DNA from: an uncultured Chitinophagaceae bacterium
GTDB lineage: Bacteria; Bacteroidota; Bacteroidia; Chitinophagales; Chitinophagaceae
Assembly: GCA_903870685.1 (NCBI GenBank)
Contig: CAIQDX010000143.1
Span: 1 to 44,313 of the forward strand
Length of the DNA: 44,313 nt
Reading direction: 5' to 3'
How positions within the stretch are numbered: the stretch's first letter is position 1; each line of letters begins with the position of its first letter. A model generated the notes under the pieces. That model was given only the letters and a program-made list of their open reading frames with translations. It had not been told where the DNA came from and made no database searches. This document shows, piece after piece, positions 17,297 to 26,233 of the stretch. A program made the translations under genes and the position numbers.

Positions 17297-18484
17297 TTAT
17301 GCCGATTTTCTTCTCTTCAATTCTTTTCTTATCATACTTAATTCTCTTCCTGTTTGTCCGCTAACACTGCTGTTTTCCTGTGCACGGCGCATTAAATAAG
17401 GTATCACTTCTCTAATTGGACCAAATGGCAAATACTTGCTCACATTGCATCCTGCTTTTGCAAGATTAAATGTTATGTTATCGCTCATACCATATAATTG
17501 TGAGAAATGAATATTGGAATGATTAAATGGTAAGTTATTTTTTTCCATTAATTGCACAGCGTACAAATTACTTGCTTCATTATGTGATGCAACAACTACA
17601 GATATTTCATTAACATTATTGATACAATATGCAGATGCAGCATCAAAATCTTTATCCGTATTTTCTTTATCTGGCTGAATTGGTGATGGATAATCTCTTA
17701 GAAAAGCCCTTGTTCTTTCGCGTTCCATGTAAGCACCCCGAACCAATTTCATACCTAGGATAAAGCCTTTTTGTTTTGCTATGCGATGAGATATTTCTAA
17801 AAAGTGTAACCGATCATGTCGGTACAACTGAATGGTATTAAAAACAATTGCTTTCTCTTTATTAAATATTTCCATCATCTCCATGCAAAGTCTGTCGACT
17901 GGATCTTGTATCCAACTTTCTTCAGCATCAATCAAAACGCCAATATTATTTTCTTTAGCAACTGCACAAATACGATGCACTCTTTTTCTAATTCTGTTCC
18001 ATTCATCAATTTCAACTTCATGATCATGAATGCCACTTCTTAAACGCGGTGCCTCATTTAATGTTTGTAATAAAGCAAATCTTGCAAGTGCAGTTAATTT
18101 TATACTGATGAAAGGAATATCTTTTTGCGATGCTGCATATTTAATAACATCAATAAAAACATCTGCAGAATTTTCAAAATTATCTTCGCCTTGTTTTCCT
18201 TCAACTCCATAATCTAAAATCACCTGAACACCATATTGTTTTAAATGTGATACAATTTCAGAAGTTTCAGCTAATGATTCTCCGCCAACAAATTGTTTAA
18301 AAATTGTTTTGCGTATTATTCCATGAACAGGTAATCCAGTTTTCATTAAAAAAGGAGTAAGCCTGGTGCCGATTGGAACAAACAATGGATAATCCATTGT
18401 ATTGAATAAAAACTTTGATTGTTTTAATTCTTTGTCTGTTTTATAAGCAAAAGCATTTTCTGTATTTTCAAAAGAAATATTCAT
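17297..18484 (-). CDS. Proline dehydrogenase
   Basis: FAD-dependent oxidation of L-proline to pyrroline-5-carboxylate, feeding electrons to the respiratory chain. The 395-aa protein is the stand-alone PRODH type, with no fused P5C dehydrogenase. The TIM-barrel core includes GVQVILDYGVEGKQG, ISIKLTALARFALL, GVLIDAEESWIQDPVDRL, the FAD-binding GMKLVRGAYMERER (Lys-Leu-Val-Arg-Gly-Ala-Tyr), VASHNEASNLYAVQLM, and the substrate-binding YLMRRAQENSSVSGQTGREL. The start at 18484 is the first ATG. A perfect palindrome lies 12 nt upstream. Confidence 0.95.
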   Translation of the reverse strand: MNISFENTENAFAYKTDKELKQSKFLFNTMDYPLFVPIGTRLTPFLMKTGLPVHGIIRKTIFKQFVGGESLAETSEIVSHLKQYGVQVILDYGVEGKQGEDNFENSADVFIDVIKYAASQKDIPFISIKLTALARFALLQTLNEAPRLRSGIHDHEVEIDEWNRIRKRVHRICAVAKENNIGVLIDAEESWIQDPVDRLCMEMMEIFNKEKAIVFNTIQLYRHDRLHFLEISHRIAKQKGFILGMKLVRGAYMERERTRAFLRDYPSPIQPDKENTDKDFDAASAYCINNVNEISVVVASHNEASNLYAVQLMEKNNLPFNHSNIHFSQLYGMSDNITFNLAKAGCNVSKYLPFGPIREVIPYLMRRAQENSSVSGQTGRELSMIRKELKRRKSA

Positions 18485-18496
18485 TATGCAAACATT

Positions 18497-18511
18497 GATA
18501 TTGCGAATATC
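18497..18511. promoter_or_regulatory. Perfect palindrome upstream of proline dehydrogenase
   Basis: GATATT-GCG-AATATC, a 6-3-6 inverted repeat 12 nt before the start codon on the minus strand. Could be an operator; binding factor unknown. Confidence 0.35.
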
Positions 18512-18733
18512 GGAAGCAGTATTCGAAGTAAAAAATAACAGTTATGCAGTAATGTGAATTTAATAATATTTTTTCCTTAAAAGCCGTGCAGCTTTTACAG
18601 ATTAAGTATTGTCGTACTAACCTTTTATTATGTTTTGATTCAACAAATACAAAGTTTTCAATTTTATGGTGATATCATAAATCAAGAATAACATTATCAC
18701 TTATTATTTACCTTTCCGCCAAGATAATTTGCT

Positions 18734-19831
18734 ATGAAAATAATAAAGACCGAAATCTACAAATACCCTATTCCTATGGTGCCATTTACCATTGCAACCG
18801 GCACCATGCACTTCGCACAAAACATGTTCATCAGGGTTCATACTGATGAAGAAATAATTGGCGTTGGGGAATGTTCTGCTTTTCCAATGATCGCAGGTGA
18901 AACACAAAATACCTGTTACGAACTTGCAAAAGATTTTGCGCAATTATGGAAAGGAAAAGATTCATTAAATATTGAGGAACGTTTGAACGAATTGCATTTA
19001 TCCATTGCAGGAAATTACACAGCCAAAAGTGCATTTGATATGGCTTTATACGATATCGCTGCAAAGCAAGCACAGCAACCTTTGTACAAGTTTTTAGGTG
19101 GCGAAAAAAGAGAATTGGAAAGTGATATAACTATTGGAATTGATACAGCCGAGAACATGGCAGCGGCAGCAAAAGAATTTGTTGAAAAGGGAGTGACAAT
19201 GATCAAAGTGAAATTGGGAAAAAAAGTAGATGCTGATGTTGAAAGAATTAAACAAATCAGAAACGCAGTTGCCGAAAAAACTATTTTAAGAATTGATGCC
19301 AATCAAGGATGGGATTATGATGACGCTGTTTCTGCACTACAACAATTGGCAGTTTACAATATTCAATTTTGCGAGCAACCGATGCGAAAATATAATGATG
19401 AATTGTTGCCGCAATTGTGTAAACTCTCTCCTATTCCGGTGATGGCCGATGAAAGTGTTTTTACACATTTTGATGCTGAAAGAATTATTAGAAATAATGC
19501 AGCAACTTACATCAACATTAAGTTTGCGAAGAGTGGTGGCATTAATGAAGCAATAAAGATAAATGCAGTTGCCGAAAAAAATAACATGTCTTGTATGCTG
19601 GGAAGTATGCTTGAAAGCAGATTAGCATTAACTGCCAATGTTCATTTTGCAATGGCAAATAAGAATATTAAATTTTTTGATTTGGATACTTGTTTATTAG
19701 GTCAGCTTGCTGATCCTGTTATAAATGGAATGAGTTATGATGGCATGAAATTAATTTTACCTGACAGTATTGGAATTGGTGCTGATGTGGATGATGCTTA
19801 TTTAAAAGATCTGGAACAAATAATAATTTAA
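18734..19831 (+). CDS. Dipeptide epimerase (enolase superfamily, muconate-lactonizing subgroup)
   Basis: Predicted L-Ala-D/L-Glu-type epimerase acting on dipeptides, for instance in peptidoglycan recycling. The 365-aa protein has the capping domain (IGVGECSAFPMIAGET), and the barrel with the catalytic lysines in MIKVKLGKK (KxK) and INIKFAKSGG. Metal ligands are in RIDANQGW (Asp), FCEQP (Glu) and VMADES (Asp). C-terminal LLGQLADPVINGM is typical of dipeptide epimerases. Substrate specificity varies within the subgroup, so Ala-Glu is only the most common case. A near-match to the -7 promoter consensus (TACCTTTC) lies shortly upstream. Confidence 0.88.
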   Translation: MKIIKTEIYKYPIPMVPFTIATGTMHFAQNMFIRVHTDEEIIGVGECSAFPMIAGETQNTCYELAKDFAQLWKGKDSLNIEERLNELHLSIAGNYTAKSAFDMALYDIAAKQAQQPLYKFLGGEKRELESDITIGIDTAENMAAAAKEFVEKGVTMIKVKLGKKVDADVERIKQIRNAVAEKTILRIDANQGWDYDDAVSALQQLAVYNIQFCEQPMRKYNDELLPQLCKLSPIPVMADESVFTHFDAERIIRNNAATYINIKFAKSGGINEAIKINAVAEKNNMSCMLGSMLESRLALTANVHFAMANKNIKFFDLDTCLLGQLADPVINGMSYDGMKLILPDSIGIGADVDDAYLKDLEQIII

Positions 19832-19852
19832 TTGTTGAATAAAGAACAAAGC

Positions 19853-19910
19853 GTACAAGTGTGCGACGCAACCGGTATAGAAAAAAGTTATATCGCCGGC
19901 TAACAAAAAA
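19853..19910 (-). repeat. Stop-codon-associated repeat, copy E (antisense placement)
   Basis: 58 nt, complement of GTACAAGTGTGCGACGCAAC (19853-19872) to GCCGGCTAACAAAAAA (19895-19910). Both flanking genes read plus, so no minus-strand gene ends at its T-run; its GTAC end is 21 nt after the epimerase stop. The T-run is still preceded by TAA on its own strand. Confidence 0.88.
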
Positions 19911-19935
19911 TTATCTTCACAAAAATAATTAATTC

Positions 19936-20451
19936 ATGGAAGGAAAAAAAGCAAGCGAAAGTTTTACAGTGATGAATGAAATTGTGTTGCCCAACGACAC
20001 AAACACTTTTGGAAATTTAATGGGCGGACGATTAATGTATTGGATGGATATTGCTTCTGCCATGGCCGCAATGAAACATTGCAATACGCCGTGCATGACA
20101 GCAAGCGTTGATAATTTAAGTTTCAAGAATCCAATTAAATTAGGAAACATAGTCCATATTGAAGCAAAGATTGCAAGAGCATTTAATACATCGATGGAAG
20201 TACATGTGCAGGTATGGGGTGAAGATAGTTTGCATCAATATCAATACGAAAGCAATGAAGCATTTTTTACTTTTGTTGCATTAGATCCAAATGGAAAACC
20301 AAGATCTGTTCCACCAGTTATTCCGGAAAGTGATCATGAAAAAAGAATTCATGAAGGAGCATTAAGAAGAAGACAACTGCGTTTAATTCTTGCAGGAAAA
20401 ATGAAGCCCGATGATGCTTCTGAATTGAAAGCTTTATTTGCAAAACAATAA
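19936..20451 (+). CDS. Acyl-CoA thioesterase (hot-dog fold, YciA/BFIT-like)
   Basis: Hydrolyses acyl-CoA to free fatty acid and CoA. The 171-aa single hot-dog domain has the family motif ESFTVMNEIVLPNDTNTFGNLMGGRLMYWMDIASAMAAMKH, in which the Asn-Thr-Phe-Gly-Asn and Trp-Met-Asp residues are the active-site region, followed by TASVDNLSFKNPIKLGNIV. A basic Arg/Lys-rich tail (RIHEGALRRRQLRLILAGKMK) follows. Chain-length preference cannot be read from sequence. Repeat E lies just upstream. Confidence 0.9.
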   Translation: MEGKKASESFTVMNEIVLPNDTNTFGNLMGGRLMYWMDIASAMAAMKHCNTPCMTASVDNLSFKNPIKLGNIVHIEAKIARAFNTSMEVHVQVWGEDSLHQYQYESNEAFFTFVALDPNGKPRSVPPVIPESDHEKRIHEGALRRRQLRLILAGKMKPDDASELKALFAKQ

Positions 20452-20540
20452 AATATTTTATTTAATGCATTGCGTAGTGAAGAAATTTTAAGACTAAGTT
20501 TTAAACCTTTTAGCTCATTAAATAAAACATATTTACTGAA

Positions 20541-21098
20541 ATGAACACAATAATTGCAAAGAACAAAGGACTTTTTATTTTGTCGGTGGTTGTATTGATT
20601 CCATTATTTGTTTGCGCACTAATTAATTATTCTATTGACCGAACTTTAAAATGGTCATTATTTCCTTCGGGAGCATTGATAATGGTTTGGACAACTATTG
20701 CACCATTGTTTGTGTTGAAGAAGAATAAAACATTGGGTTTATTTTTGGGATTAACCATTACATTAATCGCATACCTTTTTTTAATTCAATATTTAGTTGG
20801 TGATAAGGACTGGTTTATGCCTCTTGCATTACCAATAGCGATATTATCGTTATTTTCTTTTGGAATATCATTATATCTACTTACCAATAGAAATATAAAT
20901 AAATTTTACGCAGTAGCTATTACAGTTTTCTTATTCGGAGTAATTGTGAATTATGGAGTAGAAAAAATAGTTGACAATTATTTGAAGGAAAAAAACACCG
21001 ACAATAATTACAACATTTTAACAATAGCTATCTCAATAATTATTTCACTATTCTTATTTGTAATTGGAACGCTGAAAAAAAGCAACCCTAATAAATAA
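20541..21098 (+). CDS. Uncharacterised integral membrane protein
   Basis: 185 aa with about six hydrophobic helices (approximately 10-27, 36-55, 62-83, 93-113, 121-138 and 160-178) and a charged loop near 143-155 (EKIVDNYLKEKNTDNN). I recognise no family or motif. The start is an ATG in a gap of 89 nt after the thioesterase gene, and the stop is 9 nt from the convergent acyltransferase stop. Confidence 0.65.
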   Translation: MNTIIAKNKGLFILSVVVLIPLFVCALINYSIDRTLKWSLFPSGALIMVWTTIAPLFVLKKNKTLGLFLGLTITLIAYLFLIQYLVGDKDWFMPLALPIAILSLFSFGISLYLLTNRNINKFYAVAITVFLFGVIVNYGVEKIVDNYLKEKNTDNNYNILTIAISIIISLFLFVIGTLKKSNPNK

Positions 21099-21107
21099 TT
21101 GAGCATT

Positions 21108-21875
21108 TTATTTATCTAAAGCATTAATTAAATGATGTTTTCCTTTCATCATAAATTTTTTGCTTTGTTCTATTGAGTCCATCACCTGGTCTAATATTTC
21201 ATCAATGCCTTGAGAGTAATCAATAATTAATGGTTCTTTAAAACGAATGCTTAATAACGAACCTCTCTTTTTAAATTTCAAGCCTTTCTTATTAAATGCA
21301 CGCCAGAAGCCATTTATAACAACAGGTATTACAACAGGATGATTATTTTTTATGATGAATGCTGTGCCTCTTCTTCCAGGTGCAAAAGGTTTTGTTGTGC
21401 CTTGCGGAAAAGTAATAACCCAACTTTTATCCAATGCCTGATTGATTTTTCGGGTATCGGATGGATCTAATCCACGTTGCACTTCTTTGCCCTCAGCACG
21501 CCAGGTACGTTTAACAGTTAATGCGCCGGCTAATATAAATAGTCGACTTATCCAACTCCCTTTCATCGTTTCTTCGGCGGCAACAAAATATAAATTGGTG
21601 AAAGGATTGATTAAATAATAAGGAAGTCCTAACCTGTTTTCTTTTCTCCATTTTATTGCACAAAAAATATGAATGAAGGTAATTACGTCTGCAAAATAAG
21701 TTTGATGATTACTTACAAACAATACATTTTTTTTGGGTAGGTTTTTGAGATGTTCAGTTCCTTCAATCCTTATTTTATTTATCATTACCAGCCCCGGATA
21801 AGTTGCGAAGCCAACAACTCCATAAACAATGGAACGAATAATCTTGATGTGTTTTAGTCTTCCGGCTAAATTCAT
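21108..21875 (-). CDS. Lysophospholipid acyltransferase, PlsC-like (variant motifs)
   Basis: Predicted membrane-associated acyltransferase making phosphatidate or related lipids. 255 aa with an N-terminal hydrophobic stretch. The active-site block reads VSNHQTYFADVITF, with five residues between His and Asp instead of the usual four (HX4D). The second block reads TFPQGTTKPFAPGRRGTAFI where the family usually has EGTR. VVIPVVINGFWRAF matches motif IV. The order and spacing of blocks support the PlsC fold, but the changed motifs mean the substrate could differ. Confidence 0.8.
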   Translation of the reverse strand: MNLAGRLKHIKIIRSIVYGVVGFATYPGLVMINKIRIEGTEHLKNLPKKNVLFVSNHQTYFADVITFIHIFCAIKWRKENRLGLPYYLINPFTNLYFVAAEETMKGSWISRLFILAGALTVKRTWRAEGKEVQRGLDPSDTRKINQALDKSWVITFPQGTTKPFAPGRRGTAFIIKNNHPVVIPVVINGFWRAFNKKGLKFKKRGSLLSIRFKEPLIIDYSQGIDEILDQVMDSIEQSKKFMMKGKHHLINALDK

Positions 21876-21963
21876 TTTAAGTTAGGTTTGAGCAGACAAT
21901 GAATTGCAATATAAGGAATGTAATTAAATTAGTTCAATCTGCATTTCTTTGCGACGATGCAAA

Positions 21964-21971
21964 TACATTTG
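21964..21971 (+). promoter_or_regulatory. Candidate -7 promoter element for HAD phosphatase
   Basis: TACATTTG is an exact TAnnTTTG match 19 nt before the start codon. A TTTG at 21948-21951 is somewhat closer than the usual -33 position. Confidence 0.45.
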
Positions 21972-21990
21972 CACTCGTTAAAATCATTTC

Positions 21991-22650
21991 ATGAAACTGA
22001 ATACTGTAATTTTTGACATTGACGGATTATTGATCGATAGCGAACCTTTGTGGTGTGAAGCTGCTGATGAAGTTTTTGTTGATTATAATATCAGATTAAC
22101 CGAACAACAATATATTTCTACCACCGGATTAAGAACAAAAGAATTTTTACAATCATGGTTTCGGTTTTATAAAATTGATGAAGCTGAAGTTGCAAATGCA
22201 GAAAAAAAGATTGTTGAAATTGTTTTACACAAAATAAAAAAGAATCCAATCATCATGCCCGGTGTGCCGTATATTTTTGATTTCTTTTTTAAAAAAGGAT
22301 TTAAAATAGGATTAGCAACTTCATCGCCGCAATCGTTAATTGATCTGGTTGTTGAATTACTTGAATTAAAAAGATTTGTACAAGCAACAGCATCAGCCGA
22401 AGATCTAGAATTTGGCAAACCCAATCCGCTGGTGTATTTGAATTGTGCCGAAAAATTAAACGCCTCTCCTTTCGAATGTATTTGTTTTGAAGATTCATTT
22501 AATGGAATGATTGCAGCAAAAGCTGCGAGAATGAAATGTGTTATTGTTCCGCATCATGCACAAATTAAAGAAGAACGCTGGGGTGCAGCAGATCTGAAAT
22601 TATCTTCTCTGCAAAATTTTGGCGAACTACATTTTAATAATTTGATTTAA
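21991..22650 (+). CDS. HAD-family sugar-phosphate phosphatase (HxpB/YniC-like)
   Basis: Predicted phosphatase for hexitol or deoxyhexose phosphates. 219 aa. HAD motif I is VIFDIDGLLIDSEPLW (nucleophile Asp9, acid/base Asp11). The helical cap is at about residues 17-85, motif II is IGLATSS, and the motif III/IV region is FGKPNPLVYLNCAEKL with CFEDSFNGMIAAKAA. Cap type and sequence match the beta-phosphoglucomutase/2-deoxyglucose-6-phosphatase branch; the exact substrate is uncertain. Confidence 0.87.
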   Translation: MKLNTVIFDIDGLLIDSEPLWCEAADEVFVDYNIRLTEQQYISTTGLRTKEFLQSWFRFYKIDEAEVANAEKKIVEIVLHKIKKNPIIMPGVPYIFDFFFKKGFKIGLATSSPQSLIDLVVELLELKRFVQATASAEDLEFGKPNPLVYLNCAEKLNASPFECICFEDSFNGMIAAKAARMKCVIVPHHAQIKEERWGAADLKLSSLQNFGELHFNNLI

Positions 22651-22684
22651 AAATTTATTTTTATTCCTCAACAAAAACTTGAAC

Positions 22685-22972
22685 ATGAAAAAACATTTTG
22701 TTCTATACCTTAATCCACCAAGACCTTCATTTGCACAGGATATGACTGATGAAGAACGCAGCGTAATGCAGCAACATGTTATGTACTGGGGCAATTTGAT
22801 GAAAGAAGGTAATGTTATTGCATTTGGTCCAGTGCTGGATCCTTCAGGTGTTTATGGACTTGGTATCATTGAAGCCGAAAATGAAGATGCCGTAAAAAAT
22901 TTTATTGCCAATGATCCAGCAACAAAAATTAATCGATACGAATATTATCCAATGATGGCTGTAACCAAATAA
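22685..22972 (+). CDS. YciI-family protein
   Basis: Small (95-aa) alpha/beta dimeric fold protein of the YCII superfamily, of unclear biochemical role. KHFVLYLNPPRPSFAQDMT at the start, the conserved His in MQQHVMYWGNLMKEGNVIAFGPVLDPSGVYGLGIIEAE, and the C-terminal NRYEYYPMMAV fit the family. The ATG at 22685 is preferred over a TTG at 22679. It is 34 nt after the phosphatase gene and followed by a strong terminator, so the two probably share a transcript. Confidence 0.85.
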   Translation: MKKHFVLYLNPPRPSFAQDMTDEERSVMQQHVMYWGNLMKEGNVIAFGPVLDPSGVYGLGIIEAENEDAVKNFIANDPATKINRYEYYPMMAVTK

Positions 22973-22976
22973 AATT

Positions 22977-23009
22977 AAAAAAGGAATCAAAAAATTTGAT
23001 TCCTTTTTT
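22977..23009. terminator. Bidirectional intrinsic terminator
   Basis: AAAAAAGGAATCAAA (22977-22991) pairs perfectly with TTTGATTCCTTTTTT (22995-23009). It lies between the convergent YciI and M14 peptidase genes and would end both transcripts. Confidence 0.92.
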
Positions 23010-23031
23010 AATGAAACATATTTTAACTCTT

Positions 23032-25548
23032 TTATTCACCAACTAAAAAAACAGCATTACTAAATAACATTTTACCATTCTCCCAAAACATCCTGAAAAT
23101 AGGATTATCGGCAAAGAAGACAAACGATCCGCTGCCGTTTTCGGTTACGCCAAACAGCACACCATCTTTCAATTTATTTTTTACTTTAAATCCACTGAAA
23201 CCCGTTACATAATTATCTTTTTTTAACACACCAACATTCCAACCATCTTTTAAAAATTCATAAATACCGGCATCTTGTTTTAACGTGTAATAATAATTTG
23301 GATAACCATATGCTAATGGATGCGTATTATCAATATCAACTTTATAAACTGCGCCGGGAATAAAATCGCTCAGAAAATCTTTTTCACGATCGGCAAATTT
23401 TTTTAACGCTGCATAATCATCTTTGTTTTCTTTATTTTCTTTTGCATCGCTTTTATCTTCTTTACTTTTTATTCCCCAATCGTTACCATTTGCAAAAGCA
23501 GTAACCGCACCTTGAAGCGCAATTATTTTTCCACCACTACTTTCAAACTCTTTTAACTTCTCAGCAATATTTTTATCATTTAATTTTTGATAATTACCAT
23601 CAGGAAAAATTATAACAGAATAATTTTTAAGATTCGATCTTCCAATATCAGTTGCTAAAATTTGTGTGATTGGATAATCCAATGTTTGATCAAACAGATT
23701 CCATATTTCGCCTGCATCTCCTGCTGCCACTTGATCTCCGGTTACAACTGCAACTTTCGGCGCATGAATAATATGCACATCAGGACTACCGAAATCTGCA
23801 CCTTTATCCATAAAACCTGTTGTTACTGCTTCAGCCTTAACATTAAATTTTTGTGCTGCCTCTTTTACTAATCCATTCCAATTATTAAAACCATTACTAG
23901 TTTTTAAAACGATCAAAGTACCTCGATCATAAGTTTTATTATTATAAGTAAATGGTTTATCGGCATAACGAACTTTCACATTATTCTTTAATAAATAAGC
24001 CAACACCTGCACACTGTTTAATGATGTGTATGGAATTAAATAACCGTAAGAAGAATTATCAATCACCATTTCTTTTTTTGTTGTTGATGCAGTTCCTTCT
24101 TTCTTTTCTTTCAATGCATAAGCTTCAACACCATAAGCATACGGAATACTCCATGCAGTAATATCATAAGTGGCACTATCGCTTAATTTACTTTTCTGTT
24201 CAAACAATACTTTAGCCATTGCACTTCGTGGTTGATACATCGAAACAGCAATGGCATTCTCGTCTAATTGCGCTTCTTCTTCTTTGTTGGTAAAATAACG
24301 ATAGCCTTTTATTTTATCGCTTATATTGCTGTATTCAATTCCATTTCGTTCTAATAAATTTTTTATTGCTGCAATTTTATTTGCTTCTTTGCTTGTTACG
24401 ATATATGTTTTGTATTCGGCATTTTTTGCATTGCGATTATCATCAAAAAATTTCTTGTATTCATCAATTAATTTTTGTGCATTCTTTGATGAAGTTTCGA
24501 TAGTTGATAAACTTGTTGTGAAATGATGTGTTACACGATCAACAAAAGTCAAAGTATCGCCGCTATGTTGTTTAATACCTAATCCGGCACCAATACCACC
24601 TTGTTCGAAAGTCATACCAATCGCTCCGTTGTAGGTGGGATAAGTATCTCCGTAAGATGGATAAAACAAATCGAATCTTTCTTTTGTAAAAAATAACCAA
24701 CCGTTTGCATCAAAATATTTAGCGTGATTTTTTCCGATCAACGTTTGAAAATCTCTTTGCCATTGTGTGATCACTTCATGAAAAGGTTCGGCAGCAGGAG
24801 CAAAATAATAAGGTGCATTATATCCCTGTTCGTGATAATCAACATGCACTTGCGGCATCCATTCGTTATATTTTATGATTCGTTGTTGTGTTTCGATTTG
24901 TGTTTGCCATGCCCAATCTCTGTTCAAATCAAAATTATAATGGTTGGTTCTTCCGCGTGGCCATGGTTCCTGATGTTCTCTTGCTTGCGGATCTATATCA
25001 TAATTTTTTCCAACAGCACTATTATACCAATTTACATAACGATCTCTCCCATCAGGATTAATACAAGGATCAATAATTACGATGGTATTTTTTAACCATT
25101 CTTTTGTTTGTGCATTATTTCCATCAACTAATGCAAATAAAGTAAGCATCGCCGCTTCGCTTGATGCAGCTTCATTTCCGTGCACATTATAACTTAACCA
25201 AACTATTGCAGGTGTACCATCAGTAACAGCAGCCATCTTATCTTTCGATAATCCTGCAATGCGTAAATTATTTTTACGAATGGCATCTAAGTTTTTTAAA
25301 TTTTCAGGCAGAGCAATGTATGCAAGCATCAATTCTCTTCCTTCATTTGTTTCGCCATACTTTTCTATTTTAACCATATCGGATTTGGCTTGTGCAACAG
25401 CTTTAAAGTATTCTACGATCTTATGATGCCGCGTAAATCTTGTTCCAATTTTATATCCCAAAAATTGTTCAGGATTTTGGACTGTTTGCGAAATACAATT
25501 CACAGAAATCAATAGTACCGATAGTAAAAAGAAAATTATTTTTTTCAT
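23032..25548 (-). CDS. Secreted M14-family zinc carboxypeptidase
   Basis: Predicted periplasmic or extracellular metallopeptidase of 838 aa. I place the start at 25548 (MKKIIFFLLSVLLISVNCISQ, a good signal peptide) rather than the in-frame codon 16 residues upstream. The zinc site is HGNE in YNVHGNEAASSEA (His123, Glu126), with the third ligand likely in HVDYHEQGYN. DPCINPDGRDRYVNWYN and the Arg-rich WPRGRTNHYNFDLNRDWAW block are typical of this Bacteroidota M14 group. The C-terminal half (about 390-838) is a large extra domain, including GGKIIALQGA and a Lys/Asp/Glu-rich linker (SKEDKSDAKENKEN), and resembles a glutamine-amidotransferase-like fold. Confidence 0.88.
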   Translation of the reverse strand: MKKIIFFLLSVLLISVNCISQTVQNPEQFLGYKIGTRFTRHHKIVEYFKAVAQAKSDMVKIEKYGETNEGRELMLAYIALPENLKNLDAIRKNNLRIAGLSKDKMAAVTDGTPAIVWLSYNVHGNEAASSEAAMLTLFALVDGNNAQTKEWLKNTIVIIDPCINPDGRDRYVNWYNSAVGKNYDIDPQAREHQEPWPRGRTNHYNFDLNRDWAWQTQIETQQRIIKYNEWMPQVHVDYHEQGYNAPYYFAPAAEPFHEVITQWQRDFQTLIGKNHAKYFDANGWLFFTKERFDLFYPSYGDTYPTYNGAIGMTFEQGGIGAGLGIKQHSGDTLTFVDRVTHHFTTSLSTIETSSKNAQKLIDEYKKFFDDNRNAKNAEYKTYIVTSKEANKIAAIKNLLERNGIEYSNISDKIKGYRYFTNKEEEAQLDENAIAVSMYQPRSAMAKVLFEQKSKLSDSATYDITAWSIPYAYGVEAYALKEKKEGTASTTKKEMVIDNSSYGYLIPYTSLNSVQVLAYLLKNNVKVRYADKPFTYNNKTYDRGTLIVLKTSNGFNNWNGLVKEAAQKFNVKAEAVTTGFMDKGADFGSPDVHIIHAPKVAVVTGDQVAAGDAGEIWNLFDQTLDYPITQILATDIGRSNLKNYSVIIFPDGNYQKLNDKNIAEKLKEFESSGGKIIALQGAVTAFANGNDWGIKSKEDKSDAKENKENKDDYAALKKFADREKDFLSDFIPGAVYKVDIDNTHPLAYGYPNYYYTLKQDAGIYEFLKDGWNVGVLKKDNYVTGFSGFKVKNKLKDGVLFGVTENGSGSFVFFADNPIFRMFWENGKMLFSNAVFLVGE

Positions 25549-25580
25549 ACATTTTAAATGAGTGGTGAATGTAATGAAAG

Positions 25581-25616
25581 AAAAAAAGCAGCCCAAATTA
25601 ATGATACTGCTCTTTT
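25581..25616 (-). terminator. Probable terminator after the four-helix membrane protein gene
   Basis: On the minus strand AAAAGAGCAG pairs with CTGCTTTTTTT around a 15-nt loop, with a T-run at the end. It lies between the stop at 25639 and the peptidase start at 25548, so it separates the two genes or attenuates read-through. Confidence 0.6.
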
Positions 25617-25638
25617 ATATAAAAGGATGAGGGGACTT

Positions 25639-26100
25639 TTAATTTATTCCTCTGAACCAAGGCACATCTTCAAATCTGAATGGCCATGGAATACTTGCAA
25701 GGATTATTAATAAAGCAACAAAATATAAAGTTGATAACTTTTTATTTTTCTTTAATGCAGGAATATCTTTTTTAGCAACGCTTCTAGAAATGGTAATTAA
25801 TATTGCAGCGATAATCATTCCGCTAATATGTTCTACAGCCCAGAAGCGCATAACTGCATCTTTCATTACTGCTGCTCCAAATTGTAAAAAATAGGTAAAC
25901 CCTTTTGGTCCAAAAAAATATTGATATAATCCCAACAACAAAGTAAGATGTGTAACAATTAATAAGCGAAGGTTCCATTTTTTATCATAGTCAGTATAAG
26001 GCGCATCTGCTTCCACTAAACTTCTAAAGATATTTATCAGCAACAATAATAAAATAAGCCAACGCAATAAGCTGTGTAATCCTAATAGACCTTCGTACAT
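25639..26100 (-). CDS. Four-helix membrane protein with conserved-looking histidines, function unknown
   Basis: 153 aa with four predicted helices (about 6-25, 46-65, 87-107, 122-140). Histidines sit in or beside three of them: GLHSLLRW, VTHLTLLLGLYQ and WAVEHISGM. Such a pattern would suit b-type heme ligation, and similar proteins in this phylum are often labelled cytochrome-like, but no firm family motif is visible. It ends IPWPFRFEDVPWFRGIN. Confidence 0.6.
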   Translation of the reverse strand: MYEGLLGLHSLLRWLILLLLLINIFRSLVEADAPYTDYDKKWNLRLLIVTHLTLLLGLYQYFFGPKGFTYFLQFGAAVMKDAVMRFWAVEHISGMIIAAILITISRSVAKKDIPALKKNKKLSTLYFVALLIILASIPWPFRFEDVPWFRGIN

Positions 26101-26233
26101 AATTGTGTATGATTAATTGTTATTAAATCAAAAACCAAAATTGGGGGAGGTAGTCTTTAATAAGGATAGAGAAGATAAAATATAATACCTCCAAATTAGT
26201 TGTTTGAAAATTAATATCCCAATTTTTTTATAC

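Noticed and set aside
18579-18596. Terminator-like hairpin AAAAGC/GCTTTT between proline dehydrogenase and epimerase genes
   Set aside because: The two genes are divergent there, so no transcript should end at this place, and no T-run follows on either strand.
25549-25596. Longer N-terminus of the M14 peptidase (16 extra residues)
   Set aside because: The signal peptide begins at the ATG at 25548; the upstream residues would precede and disrupt it.
26141-26194. Inverted repeat GGAGGTA/TACCTCC between the membrane protein and TolB-like genes
   Set aside because: The loop is 33 nt and the extended arms have bulges; no T-run. It could be chance.
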